64,000 nt of DNA from Candidatus Kapaibacterium sp. (GTDB lineage: Bacteria; Bacteroidota; Ignavibacteria; Kapaibacteriales; UBA7675). Made by a program: the position numbers and the translations under genes. The notes under the pieces were generated by a model. The model was not told the DNA's origin. It ran no database searches and saw only the letters and a program-made list of their open reading frames with translations. Positions 24,337 through 32,466 of this stretch are shown one piece after another. The stretch spans positions 54,966 through 118,965 of the forward strand of contig JANQRB010000018.1 of assembly GCA_028284775.1 (NCBI GenBank), given 5' to 3'. Position 1 is the stretch's first letter, and each line of letters begins with the position of its first letter.

Positions 24337-25485
24337 TTAGTGCCTCTCGTCCAAAACGCCTGTCGGGCCGGCGTGCAGGAGATCGAGGATGTGTTCGGCG
24401 ACCTGCGTCGCTGCTTCGGGTTGGGCTAGTCCATTTGCATTGGCGGCCATTGATTGCAAGCTGGCCGGGGAGCTGAGAAGACTGCGGATCGTCTCGGCCA
24501 AATCCGCGGGGTTCAAGTCGGCATCGGGCAGGAGCAGTGCCGCGCCTCGTTCCTGCAGCAAACGGGCATTGACGCTTTGTTCATCATTGGCGGCGGTCGG
24601 CAACGGCACGAGAATGGCCGGTTTGCCAAGCAGGCTTAACTCTGCCACGGTAGTGGCGCCGGAACGGCAAAGGACAAGGTCTGCCGCAGCGTAGGCTGCC
24701 GGCATATCCTTAATAAACGGCCGGACAGTGATTTGCATCCCCGCATCTGACACCGTTGTCGGCTGATAATGCTCGCCGGTTTGCCACAGAATCTGAATGT
24801 CCTGATCGGCAAGCAGAGGCAGAGCCTGCTCGATTACGCTGTTGATCGACCGCGCGCCCAGGCTCCCGCCAAAGCAAAACAAGGTGGGCCGGTCGGGAGC
24901 CAGTCCGAATTTTTGTCGCGCTTCTTGTGCCGTGGGATGTGACGAAAAAGCTTTGCGCACGGGATTGCCGCTGTAAACGATTTGTCCCTGCATATCCGGA
25001 CCATAGTAGCTTCGAGACTCCTCGAAAGACACAAACAGCCGTTCGGCGCGATTGCTGAGCATCCGAATCGTTTTGCCGGGGTTTGCATCGGATTGCATCA
25101 GAAACAGGGGCACCGATAGCTGCGATGCCGCCAGTCCGGCCGGATAGCTGAGATAGGCGCCGGTACACAGCACGGCATCGATAGCATAGCGTTTGATGAG
25201 CCCGCGACAAACGGCAAGCGAGCGGGCAATGCGCCAGGGCAGAAGAAGGGTTTTCATCGATGCAATTTTCGAAACACCCGTGATCGGCATCGGATGGAAA
25301 TCATAGCCGGCCTCGGGCACAGCCCTTGCTTCGATGCGCCGGGCTGTTCCCACAAAGTGAAACTCACATGGAAGCGGACTTAACTCCCGCAGACGTTCCA
25401 CGACCGCCATCGCAGGAAACAGATGGCCGCCGGTGCCTCCGGCGGCGATTAAGAAGTGCAAAACCTTGCCCTGAGTGCTCGTCAT
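24337..25485 (-). CDS. murG: UDP-N-acetylglucosamine--lipid I GlcNAc transferase MurG
   Basis: GT28 enzyme that adds GlcNAc to lipid I to form lipid II on the inner face of the membrane. The N-terminal glycine loop AAGGTGGHLFPAMAV binds lipid substrate; the second domain has FGGSLGARSIN, and CRSGATTVAEL with PLPTAANDEQSVNA forms the UDP-GlcNAc site. Length 382 is normal. AAGGA precedes the ATG. It sits alone, not in a division/cell-wall (dcw) cluster, with membrane protein genes downstream on the same strand. Confidence 0.96.
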   Translation of the reverse strand: MTSTQGKVLHFLIAAGGTGGHLFPAMAVVERLRELSPLPCEFHFVGTARRIEARAVPEAGYDFHPMPITGVSKIASMKTLLLPWRIARSLAVCRGLIKRYAIDAVLCTGAYLSYPAGLAASQLSVPLFLMQSDANPGKTIRMLSNRAERLFVSFEESRSYYGPDMQGQIVYSGNPVRKAFSSHPTAQEARQKFGLAPDRPTLFCFGGSLGARSINSVIEQALPLLADQDIQILWQTGEHYQPTTVSDAGMQITVRPFIKDMPAAYAAADLVLCRSGATTVAELSLLGKPAILVPLPTAANDEQSVNARLLQERGAALLLPDADLNPADLAETIRSLLSSPASLQSMAANANGLAQPEAATQVAEHILDLLHAGPTGVLDERH

Positions 25486-25505
25486 AGCTTCCTTGTGCCG
25501 TTAGG

Positions 25506-25532
25506 TTGTTAGTCTGCAAAATAGTAACTTTG
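25506..25532 (+). promoter_or_regulatory. Bacteroidota-type promoter for the SPOR gene
   Basis: TTG at 25506-25508 and TAACTTTG at 25525-25532 (exact TAnnTTTG), 16 bases apart. The start codon at 25574 would follow a leader of about 37 bases. The site lies in the short divergent gap with murG. Confidence 0.5.
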
Positions 25533-25573
25533 ACCGTAATTTTCGGCAATGTATTAACGGTGAGCACAAGGCT

Positions 25574-26476
25574 ATGAAGAGGAAGAATTCACCGTGGTTG
25601 CCTACGAGTTTAGGTCTGGCTTGCGGTATCCTTATTGCAGTGTGGGGTATCGAGCTGGCGGCGCAAACCAATCTCGTGCGTAATCGCCTTCAACTGGTTG
25701 CAATGGGCAAGAGCGACGAAGTTCGTCAGGAATTGCCCGACCTTCTTGCAGATTTCCCCGATGACCCCGGCGTCAAATTTTTGCACGCCGTCCTTGTGGA
25801 TGATGCCTTGCGGGCTCTCCCTTTATACGAGCGGATTGTACGTGATCATCCTACCAGCGAGTGGGCTGATGATGCGATGTGGCGTATCGTGCAAATCCTG
25901 GCCCTTCGGCATGATAAAGTCAAGGCGCGTCAGGCCCTCGCCGACTATCGCGAACGATTTCCGCAATCCGAGTTTCTGCTGTATGCTGTCGAAACAGTTC
26001 GTATGACGGTCGGTTTGGACGGAGAGGCGATGCCCACGGTGTCGGCCTTGCGCAAATCGGAGCCCCCGGCTGTGGTAGAGGAGACGCCGCCGCCGATTGC
26101 AAGCAAACAGCCCGTCGCGCCGCCCCCGGCCTCGCCGCCGCCAAATAAAGCTCTTGAGACTGCAACGAACCGGGCCGCAGAGGAAGGGTCGTCGCCGACC
26201 CAGATTCCGAATGACTCGCAGGCGGCGAGTTCGGCCAGTGGAACACGCTATACGCTGCAGGTAGGCTTATACAGCACCGGCGAAAGCGCGCAGGCCGAAC
26301 TACAGCGATTTACCCAATACCGTATGCGCGCGTCGATAGTCGAAAAATCGCTAAACGGGGCGACAAAGTATGCTGTTACGATTGGCGACTATTCATCGAG
26401 GGAGTCGGCCGAGCGCGCCCGCAAAACTGTTCAGAAGTATTGCAATTGTACACCGTTTATCGTTGCTCGTGACTGA
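25574..26476 (+). CDS. exported SPOR-domain protein with TPR-like region
   Basis: 300 residues: an N-terminal signal/anchor (LGLACGILIAVWGIELAAQ), a TPR-like helical part (QELPDLLADFPDDPGVKFLHAVLVDDALRALPLYERI...WRIVQI), a Pro/Ala-rich linker and a C-terminal SPOR domain (RYTLQVGLYSTGESAQAELQRF...KYAVTIGDYSSRESAERARKTV). SPOR domains bind peptidoglycan lacking stem peptides, often at division sites. Its position divergent from murG fits a cell-wall role. Confidence 0.85.
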   Translation: MKRKNSPWLPTSLGLACGILIAVWGIELAAQTNLVRNRLQLVAMGKSDEVRQELPDLLADFPDDPGVKFLHAVLVDDALRALPLYERIVRDHPTSEWADDAMWRIVQILALRHDKVKARQALADYRERFPQSEFLLYAVETVRMTVGLDGEAMPTVSALRKSEPPAVVEETPPPIASKQPVAPPPASPPPNKALETATNRAAEEGSSPTQIPNDSQAASSASGTRYTLQVGLYSTGESAQAELQRFTQYRMRASIVEKSLNGATKYAVTIGDYSSRESAERARKTVQKYCNCTPFIVARD

Positions 26477-26488
26477 GCGATAGCTGCG

Positions 26489-26914
26489 TCAGTCCAGAGT
26501 CGCAATACATTTCAGTTCGATTGCAATCGGTGTAGGCAGACTCAACACTTCAACTGTCGTACGGCAAGGCTGATTGGAAGTGAAGTATTCCGCATATATG
26601 CGGTTGAAAATCGGAAAGTCCGCTTTCATATTAGTCAGGAAAACCGTAACGTCGACCAGATTGTCCCAGGAAGATCCCGAGGCTTCCAACACCAGGCGAA
26701 CGTTGGTGAATACCGAATGGCATTGGGCGGCAATGTCATACGAGACTATCTTGCCATCGGCAGCCAGGGTAACGCCCGGAATGGTCTTAGCGCCTCGCTC
26801 GCGGGGGCCAAGGCCGGAGAGAAACAACAGCTTGCCGACACGGCGGGCATGCGGATAGAGCCCTACAGGTTCAGGCGCCTTATCCGCTATGATTCTAGAA
26901 GATGATTCAATCAT
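26489..26914 (-). CDS. RidA-family enamine/imine deaminase
   Basis: Small trimeric protein (YjgF/RidA fold) that hydrolyses reactive 2-aminoacrylate-type intermediates. Typical features: PVGLYPHARRVGKLLFLSGLGP, the VFTNVRLVLEASGSSWDNLVDVTVFLTNM stretch, the active-site Arg in NQPCRTTVEVLSLP (family 'p.Rt.v.v..lp') and ELKCIATLD at the end. I chose the ATG at 26914, with GGAG seven bases before it, over 26941. Convergent with the SPOR gene. Confidence 0.9.
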   Translation of the reverse strand: MIESSSRIIADKAPEPVGLYPHARRVGKLLFLSGLGPRERGAKTIPGVTLAADGKIVSYDIAAQCHSVFTNVRLVLEASGSSWDNLVDVTVFLTNMKADFPIFNRIYAEYFTSNQPCRTTVEVLSLPTPIAIELKCIATLD

Positions 26915-26957
26915 ATTCGCTCCATTCCTTCGTTGCAACATTTAAATTAGCCTAGCG

Positions 26958-26965
26958 CAAAGATA
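26958..26965 (-). promoter_or_regulatory. TAnnTTTG box upstream of the RidA gene
   Basis: On the minus strand the bases read TATCTTTG, an exact -7 box of Bacteroidota type, about 44 bases before the chosen start. I do not see a clear TTTG at -33, so this is a partial match. Confidence 0.35.
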
Positions 26966-27019
26966 CACAAATACAATGTACGCGTTTCTAACGCCAGGAA
27001 TCGATTAAGGACTAGGTGC

Positions 27020-27553
27020 ATGGACTCTATGAAAAAAGTTGTTGTCTTCGGCAGCGCCGCCGCGGCTGCCGGATCGGAGTTGTATCTTCAGGCGGAACGC
27101 CTCGGCTCACTGTTGCAGCAGCAAGGCTTTGCGCTGGTGACAGGTGGGTACGGTGGAGTGATGGAAGCCGTGCTCAGCGCCACCGGCGACAGTCCGGCGA
27201 TCGGCGTAACTGTAGCCAATGCTGCCCGGACGGCGAATCCCTACGTTAAAGACGTCATTGAGGAAACCACGTATCTGAATCGTCTTGCAAAACTGGCGGA
27301 GCTGGGTGATGCCTATGTGGTCTTAAGCGGAGGCACCGGTACCTTGCTCGAATTTGCTATGGTGTGGGCTTTGCGGGAACGAGGTCATCTTGCGGCGAAA
27401 CCGATTATCTGTGTCGGAGAACAATGGCGCGAAGCCGTTGAAACTATGTCCTTTTATTCTTCGCAAATGCTGAACGCGGTAGAATGCCTGCAATTTGTGG
27501 ACAGCGTGGAGTCGGCGGCGGCAGCCCTTCGTAAAGCCTTCGACCGCGAATGA
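27020..27553 (+). CDS. LOG-family (lysine decarboxylase-like fold) protein
   Basis: 177 residues of Rossmann-type fold, related to cytokinin-activating phosphoribohydrolases (LOG/TIGR00725). Features: KKVVVFGSAAAAAGSELYLQAERLGSLL, GFALVTGGYGGVMEAVLSA, and the nucleotide motif SGGTGTLLEF, equivalent to the family PGGxGTxxE. AAGGA precedes the ATG at 27020; a second ATG three codons later is also possible. In bacteria such proteins cleave nucleotide 5'-monophosphates; the substrate here is unknown. Confidence 0.88.
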   Translation: MDSMKKVVVFGSAAAAAGSELYLQAERLGSLLQQQGFALVTGGYGGVMEAVLSATGDSPAIGVTVANAARTANPYVKDVIEETTYLNRLAKLAELGDAYVVLSGGTGTLLEFAMVWALRERGHLAAKPIICVGEQWREAVETMSFYSSQMLNAVECLQFVDSVESAAAALRKAFDRE

Positions 27554-27709
27554 GGTCTTTTGTTAGGAGCAAGGGACGCTCGGTGGTATTTTAGCAATCG
27601 TAATTTTTAGATTGTCGGCAACGCTGATCATTAATAGACCGTCTAAAGAAACTGACACTTGCGGACGCCGAGCAGTGGCTTCCGATTCATTCTATGCCAG
27701 CGAAAGCAT

Positions 27710-28132
27710 ATGGGCCAGATTTTCGACCGTTTGTTCCGAATTGCCAAATCATACATTAATGACGTCGGCAGTGACGGCTTTGTCTTCGACAGCGAAGAAA
27801 AGCGCTTGCGCGACGCTATTGACGAATTGAATCGGAGCGAGTCGACCGCTGATGCCGAAGACAAGCGGCGGGCCGGCGAAAACCAAGAACGGGAAAAAGC
27901 GGGACCCGCAGCTAATGAGTCCGGTATGACGGTGGCCGGAGCCTGCGCGGAACTGGGCCTGCCTCCCACTGCCAGCACTGCTGAAATCAAAGCAGCCTAC
28001 CGCAAGCTTATCAAAAAGTATCATCCTGACCTTGTTGCTTCGATGGGCAAGGAAGTACAGGAAGTGGCTCGCGTTAAGTCGCGTGCAATCAATAAGGCTT
28101 ATGCCTTTCTGGAAGACGCCAAAGGCTTTTAA
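27710..28132 (+). CDS. small protein with C-terminal J domain
   Basis: 140 residues. The N-terminal part (MGQIFDRLFRIAKSYI) resembles the opening of DjlA/TerB-associated J proteins and is followed by a charged linker. The last ~70 residues are a compact J domain: LGLPPTASTAEIKAAYRKLIKKYHPD (HPD at 105-107) and AINKAYAFLED. It should stimulate a DnaK-type chaperone. I moved the start from 27659 to 27710, where the conserved opening begins; the ribosome site is weak. Confidence 0.82.
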   Translation: MGQIFDRLFRIAKSYINDVGSDGFVFDSEEKRLRDAIDELNRSESTADAEDKRRAGENQEREKAGPAANESGMTVAGACAELGLPPTASTAEIKAAYRKLIKKYHPDLVASMGKEVQEVARVKSRAINKAYAFLEDAKGF

Positions 28133-28166
28133 CTCTTGAGCAATCGAAGAAAGTGACTTTGCCAGC

Positions 28167-28934
28167 ATGAATCAATCACTGATCAAGGAGATCGCGGCAA
28201 TCATCGCCGTATCGGCGGCACTGGGAATCGGCTACAATTTTTTCCGTGCCGAGCCGCTGTCGCTTTGGCGTAGCGCCAAGAGCGACAAAGTAGTTTCCGA
28301 TTCCGTCCTGTTCAGCACAAATGTCACGTCGGTCACCGAGGGCGCTACGACGACGTCGGATCATCCCGATTCTGCAGAACCTGCCGTCCGACCGGCTGAT
28401 GATTCCCTGGCTGCCGCTGTCGGAGGGCCTAATGAAGAGCCACCCGATAATGATCAAATCGCCGCCGATACCGTAGAAAAAACGTCCGGCGATGTTGAAG
28501 AGACGCACCCGCAGGAGGATGCGCCCGAAATGACCACAGCTCCCGTCGACACCGTCGCGGAACAAGTGCCGGCAAAGACCGTTGAGAAATCTGCGCACGA
28601 CGGCAACAGCGACGACATTCTCAATGTGCTCTATGATCAGGTGCAACGGCTGGTCAGCAATCCGGATGTGCAATTTGTGGATGCCCGTCGCGCCGATGAA
28701 TTCGAGGAAGGAGTCATCGGCAACGCCGTCAATATCTACCCCCCTGAATTCGAGGATCATATCCCGCTGTTCATCGGCTGGCCGCGCGATAAAGTCATTG
28801 TCGTGTATTGCGGCGGCGGTACCTGCGAATTAAGCCATGAGCTTGCCGAACGCCTGATGGAATTCGACTTTACGAAGGTGTTCGTCTATAAGGGCGGCTA
28901 TTCGGAATGGACCGCAAAGCAAGGGCAACAGTGA
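28167..28934 (+). CDS. membrane-anchored rhodanese-like protein
   Basis: An N-terminal transmembrane segment (IAAIIAVSAALGIGYNFF) is followed by an acidic Asp/Glu/Thr/Pro-rich linker of about 120 residues and a C-terminal rhodanese domain (VQFVDARRADEFEEGVIGNAVNIYP, then VIVVYCGGGTCELSHELAERL). The catalytic Cys is in VYCGGGTC; the loop is atypical against the usual CxxGxR, with a second Cys. It may handle sulfane sulfur or act as a sensor domain outside the cytoplasm. Nineteen bases precede the sigma-54 activator gene. Confidence 0.85.
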   Translation: MNQSLIKEIAAIIAVSAALGIGYNFFRAEPLSLWRSAKSDKVVSDSVLFSTNVTSVTEGATTTSDHPDSAEPAVRPADDSLAAAVGGPNEEPPDNDQIAADTVEKTSGDVEETHPQEDAPEMTTAPVDTVAEQVPAKTVEKSAHDGNSDDILNVLYDQVQRLVSNPDVQFVDARRADEFEEGVIGNAVNIYPPEFEDHIPLFIGWPRDKVIVVYCGGGTCELSHELAERLMEFDFTKVFVYKGGYSEWTAKQGQQ

Positions 28935-28952
28935 ACAAGGAGCAAACCTAGC

Positions 28953-30143
28953 GTGGAACGCTCTACCATCCAGCGTCGCTATGGTATCATTGGCGAGTCC
29001 GAGCTCGTCCGAAGGGCGGTGGACCGTACCGTTCAGGTATCACCAACCGATCTCAGCGTTTTGATTACGGGTGAGTCCGGCACCGGTAAGGACGTGTTTG
29101 CACGTGCCATTCACGCCATGAGCCGTCGCTCCGGCAAGAAGCTGGTGAGCCTCAATTGCGGCGCAATTCCGGAAAACCTGCTCGAATCCGAACTTTTTGG
29201 TCACGAAAGAGGAGCCTTCACCGGCGCTGTCGACCGACGTAAGGGTTTTTTTGAAGCCGCTGACCTGGGGACAATTTTTCTCGATGAGATTGGTGAAATG
29301 CCGCTTGCTACACAGGTGAAGTTGCTGCGGGTATTGGAGAGCGGTGAATTTTCCAGGGTCGGTTCCTCCGACACGCGTCAGGTTGATGTCCGTGTGCTGG
29401 CTGCGACAAATCGCGATCTCGAACGCGAAGTCGCCGAGGGTAATTTTCGTCAGGATCTCTACTTTCGCCTCAACGCTGTTCAAATACATTTGCCCGCGCT
29501 ACGCGAGCGTCCGGACGACATACCGCTGCTGGTGGAATATTTCGGTAGGAGTGTTGCCGCTGATTTGGGCGTCGACTATAAGGGTATCAGTGATGATGCG
29601 CTGCAGGTGCTGATGAATCTGCCCTGGGAAGGAAACATTCGCGAACTGCGAAATGTCGTCAGTACGATCGTCACATTAGAAAAAGGCACCCGCATTGTTC
29701 CTTCGATGATTCTACCTTTTGTGCCCCGCGTGCTCAAAGCGCATATACCGGAGCCGGACAGTGACGAAAGCGCAAAAAGCACGCTGATCCACATGCCGGG
29801 GCGTTCGGTCGATCAGGTTGAACGGGAGTTAATCTACAAGACCGTGCTGGAAATCCGCAACGAACTCGCTCAAGTTAAGGCGATGCTGGAACACGGCAAT
29901 GGGCGAACGAGCAGTCCGGTGCGGCAGTTAACGCCATCGTTTGGATTTGAAGAGATTAGCGATGATACCGGTCAGAGCGCAGCTACGCCGATTGAAGAAG
30001 AATACAACCTTGAGACCGTCGAAAAACGATTGATCGAAAATGCGCTGGCGAAGTTCGGCGGCAACAGGCGTAAATCGGCGGTGGCGCTGGGTATCTCGGA
30101 GCGTACCCTTTACCGTAAGCTGGAACGCTATCGGATACCCTGA
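28953..30143 (+). CDS. sigma-54-dependent transcriptional activator without receiver domain
   Basis: 396 residues starting with GTG after AAGGAGC. It lacks an N-terminal sensor: the AAA+ domain begins at once, with Walker A TGESGTGKD (39-47), GAFTGA (87-92), Walker B IFLDEIGEM and the arginine finger region FSRVGSSDTRQVDVRVLAATN. The C-terminus is a Fis-type HTH (NRRKSAVALGISERTLYRKLERY). Such receiver-less activators are common in Bacteroidota/Chlorobiota and are controlled by level or by partners. Convergent with the first double-HTH regulator, six bases apart. Confidence 0.93.
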   Translation: MERSTIQRRYGIIGESELVRRAVDRTVQVSPTDLSVLITGESGTGKDVFARAIHAMSRRSGKKLVSLNCGAIPENLLESELFGHERGAFTGAVDRRKGFFEAADLGTIFLDEIGEMPLATQVKLLRVLESGEFSRVGSSDTRQVDVRVLAATNRDLEREVAEGNFRQDLYFRLNAVQIHLPALRERPDDIPLLVEYFGRSVAADLGVDYKGISDDALQVLMNLPWEGNIRELRNVVSTIVTLEKGTRIVPSMILPFVPRVLKAHIPEPDSDESAKSTLIHMPGRSVDQVERELIYKTVLEIRNELAQVKAMLEHGNGRTSSPVRQLTPSFGFEEISDDTGQSAATPIEEEYNLETVEKRLIENALAKFGGNRRKSAVALGISERTLYRKLERYRIP

Positions 30144-30148
30144 ATCCC

Positions 30149-30787
30149 TTATGCTGAAGGCTCGGCCGACCCCCGCATAGTCTCACGCGCCGAGCCAGTG
30201 CTGCAGGCTGCAATATTGAGCATCTCCAAACAGCCATCTTCCATACGGAAGGTAATTTCGAAGTCGCCGCCTTCCTGTCGCAGCATCATCGCCAGAAGAG
30301 TCTCAAGATCTGACCTTTGCATGCCAAAATCTGTTCCGTTCAGCAGCCAGTTGAGGTTACATCCGCTGGCACCAAGCTTTTTGAGCGTTGAGAGTGTTGT
30401 GGAGTCAAGTTCCTGCGTAAAGCTGCCGGCAGTGTTGGAGGGTATACGGAATATGAGCGCAAACTTGTCGAGGCTGCCATAGGTGGATTCCACGAATTGG
30501 TGAATCCGCATTTCAATGGCCTCGTTGCTCGGTTGGTTCGGCGTCGATGCCAGCGACCGCCAAAGCTGTCCCCTGAAATTGCCCGCGTACATAGAACCCC
30601 TGCCGGTTAACAGCCAATCGACGCTGATGCCGATATGGTAGACTCGCGAAAGTATTTCAGCGCCTGGCTTGGATTCGTTGCGAAAGTAGGAATACAAGCC
30701 CGAAGATCGGATTTGCAACAGCCGTGCAAGCCTGCTGACACCGCCAACGGTATCCGAAACTTTGCGGAAACGAGCTCCAAGCGTCAT
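30149..30787 (-). CDS. double CI-like HTH regulator, copy 1
   Basis: 212 residues made of two related HTH units and a short beta-rich end. Unit 1: KVSDTVGGVSRLARLLQI, SGLYSYF, SVDWLLTGRGSMY; unit 2: STYGSLDKFALIF, TLKKLGASGCNLNWLLNGTD. The 'dWLLtGeG' ending is the signature of phage CI-repressor-type HTH domains. The end domain reads GDFEITFRMEDGCLEMLNI. The same three-part design recurs in the next gene, so the two are paralogues. I start at 30787 (MTLGARF), since the frame upstream to 30922 has no family resemblance. Probably a transcriptional regulator; target unknown. Confidence 0.72.
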   Translation of the reverse strand: MTLGARFRKVSDTVGGVSRLARLLQIRSSGLYSYFRNESKPGAEILSRVYHIGISVDWLLTGRGSMYAGNFRGQLWRSLASTPNQPSNEAIEMRIHQFVESTYGSLDKFALIFRIPSNTAGSFTQELDSTTLSTLKKLGASGCNLNWLLNGTDFGMQRSDLETLLAMMLRQEGGDFEITFRMEDGCLEMLNIAACSTGSARETMRGSAEPSA

Positions 30788-31055
30788 AACATCCAGGCGT
30801 CGTACTGAGCAGATGAACCTATCACTATCTAAAACTCGGAAAAGGGCTGGCAGCAAAGCGCGCAAATCGGCCATTATCAGGAAGCGGCAGCTTCCTCGTA
30901 ATACGACTGATAGACGATGCAATCCGGTGGAGGAAATTACGAAAGGCGGTTATATCTATTCAAGTAAAGAAACAAAAGGCAGTCACTAAATTTATACGTC
31001 CGGCAGTGAACGGAATAAACGACGCCTGTCGGTGAACATATGATGCCAATAAAGC

Positions 31056-31793
31056 TCAGGTTTTTTTCGACCTTGTCGTCTTGCCGCTTTTGTTTAAGGG
31101 CTTTGTTTTCTCTTTCGGCTTGCGCCGGCCCGAAGCCTTTGGTTTCGAACCGGCCGTTTTTCGTTTGGCCGCATTCCGCGGCTGCGCACCGACGGTTGGT
31201 GTACTCGCTTCAACTTCGCGCATTGAAAGTTTACCTCGCGCAAGTTTGACTTCAACCAGGAAACTGTGCTGAGTCTCGTAAAGCAGTGCGGCTCTGACAT
31301 CCGCTTCGCCGTCAGGCGACTGATTCATGGGACCCTCGCCAGATAGCAACCAGTTAATATTGCAACCCAATCTGGCGATGACCTGCAAAACGGCTAGCGG
31401 AGGCTGCTTCTTATTGCTGAAGTACAACTCCACTTCTTTCCTTGATTTACCAAGCGCTTGAGCAAAGTACGCGGTGTCGCTAAAAGAACTGCCGGCGAAT
31501 GCGCGCAGCCGCGAGCCCGGGTCGAGGAGAGGATCGGGCGTAAGTGTAGCTGCTTTGGCATGGCGCAGCTGCTCTCCCGCGGCATTCCTGGCATACATGC
31601 TGCCTTCACCAGCCAGCAGCCATTCGATACTGAAGCCTATTTCATGCAGACGGAGCAGTACTTCTGCTCCAGGTTTGGTGCGGTTGTTGAAATAAGCATA
31701 TAGACCCGGGGAAGCCATTCCCCAGAGCTCGGCAAGTGACTTTACGCCTCCTACCACATCGGCAACAATTCGTAATCGTTCTCCGATTGACAT
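31056..31793 (-). CDS. double CI-like HTH regulator, copy 2, with basic tail
   Basis: Paralogue of the preceding gene: unit 1 IVADVVGGVKSLAELWGM, GLYAYFNN, FSIEWLLAGEGSMYARN; unit 2 FSDTAYFAQALGKSRKEVELYF, ARLGCNINWLLSGEGPM; then HSFLVEVKLARGKLSMREVE. After that comes a ~45-residue tail of Lys, Arg, Ser, Thr and Pro (GSKPKASGRRKPKEKTKP) like histone-H1-type tails, missing from copy 1. Start set at the MSIGERL Met. Codirectional with copy 1, 268 bases apart, and facing an ORF-free island upstream. Confidence 0.72.
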   Translation of the reverse strand: MSIGERLRIVADVVGGVKSLAELWGMASPGLYAYFNNRTKPGAEVLLRLHEIGFSIEWLLAGEGSMYARNAAGEQLRHAKAATLTPDPLLDPGSRLRAFAGSSFSDTAYFAQALGKSRKEVELYFSNKKQPPLAVLQVIARLGCNINWLLSGEGPMNQSPDGEADVRAALLYETQHSFLVEVKLARGKLSMREVEASTPTVGAQPRNAAKRKTAGSKPKASGRRKPKEKTKPLNKSGKTTRSKKT

Positions 31794-31885
31794 AAACATT
31801 CGATTGTTTGAATGTGACAAATTACTGAATTATACACGCTGGACCAGAAGTTTTTCATTAACCATGTGCTTAGGGCAATTGAAGC

Positions 31886-31916
31886 TTGACATTAATTGTC
31901 TGCTTACGTAAATTTG
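31886..31916 (+). promoter_or_regulatory. promoter-like element without an obvious gene downstream
   Basis: TTGACA at 31886-31891 and TAAATTTG at 31909-31916 with a 17-base spacer. It fits both a sigma-70 pattern (TTGACA / TAAATT) and the Bacteroidota pattern (TTG / TAnnTTTG). It points away from the double-HTH gene into an ORF-free stretch of about 550 bases. Confidence 0.5.
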
Positions 31917-32182
31917 TTAGAACTGAAAAACAGTATGTTGGCGATCATGCTCTCAGCTCGCCCGTCGTCAGGAAAACTGAAAAATACCATTGCCCTTGCA
32001 AGAACAATGTGCAAGTGTTGCAGATACGGTCCACAGGAATGCAGTTTGTTTGTTGTGAGAGCATCTACCAGTTGCTATTGTTAATCACGCAACAACAGCA
32101 GCGAATTTCGTTTATTTGTTCCGTTCAACATTGTCTGATTACAACCTGACAATATGAACGTTACAAAGTCTGTAATTAGAAA

Positions 32183-32206
32183 CAAGGTTTGGAATCGGAA
32201 ACCTTG
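32183..32206. promoter_or_regulatory. 8-bp perfect inverted repeat, possible operator
   Basis: CAAGGTTT - GGAATCGG - AAACCTTG. The arms are perfect with an eight-base spacer, a layout suited to a dimeric regulator. It lies in the island beside two CI-like regulators. Whether they bind it is speculation. Confidence 0.3.
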
Positions 32207-32466
32207 CATTAAATGTATGATCAATTCTAACGGGTGATTTCAGCCCTTTACTTTTCCTGCAACAACCTCGCGAAAGAGGCTGGACAATGGAGGTGCCACC
32301 GTATTGAAAAGGAACGAGGGCCAAGTACGTTCGTCGCATCGAAACCTGACAACGAAAGATTGGCACCGTTGTCGGAATCACGATGCGCTGACGCGCACCA
32401 AAACGAAATATAGAAAAAAATCAAAAAATCTGAAAAGCTTTTCCGCCCTTACTTGTGCGCGGTTGA

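Larger units (their letters stand above)
31794..32466. other. ORF-free island next to the double-HTH regulators
   Basis: About 670 bases, AT-richer than the neighbours, with no convincing gene on either strand. It holds a promoter-like element pointing right (31886-31916) and an 8-bp inverted repeat (32183-32206). Close to the asparagine-synthase-like gene there is an A/T-rich end (32408-32446) with a small GAAAAGCTTTTC palindrome before a T-run on the minus strand, a weak terminator for that gene. Confidence 0.5.

Noticed and set aside
31886..32149. 87-codon plus-strand ORF after the promoter-like element
   Set aside because: It would start within the promoter itself and is Cys/Val-rich without any pattern; treated as non-coding.
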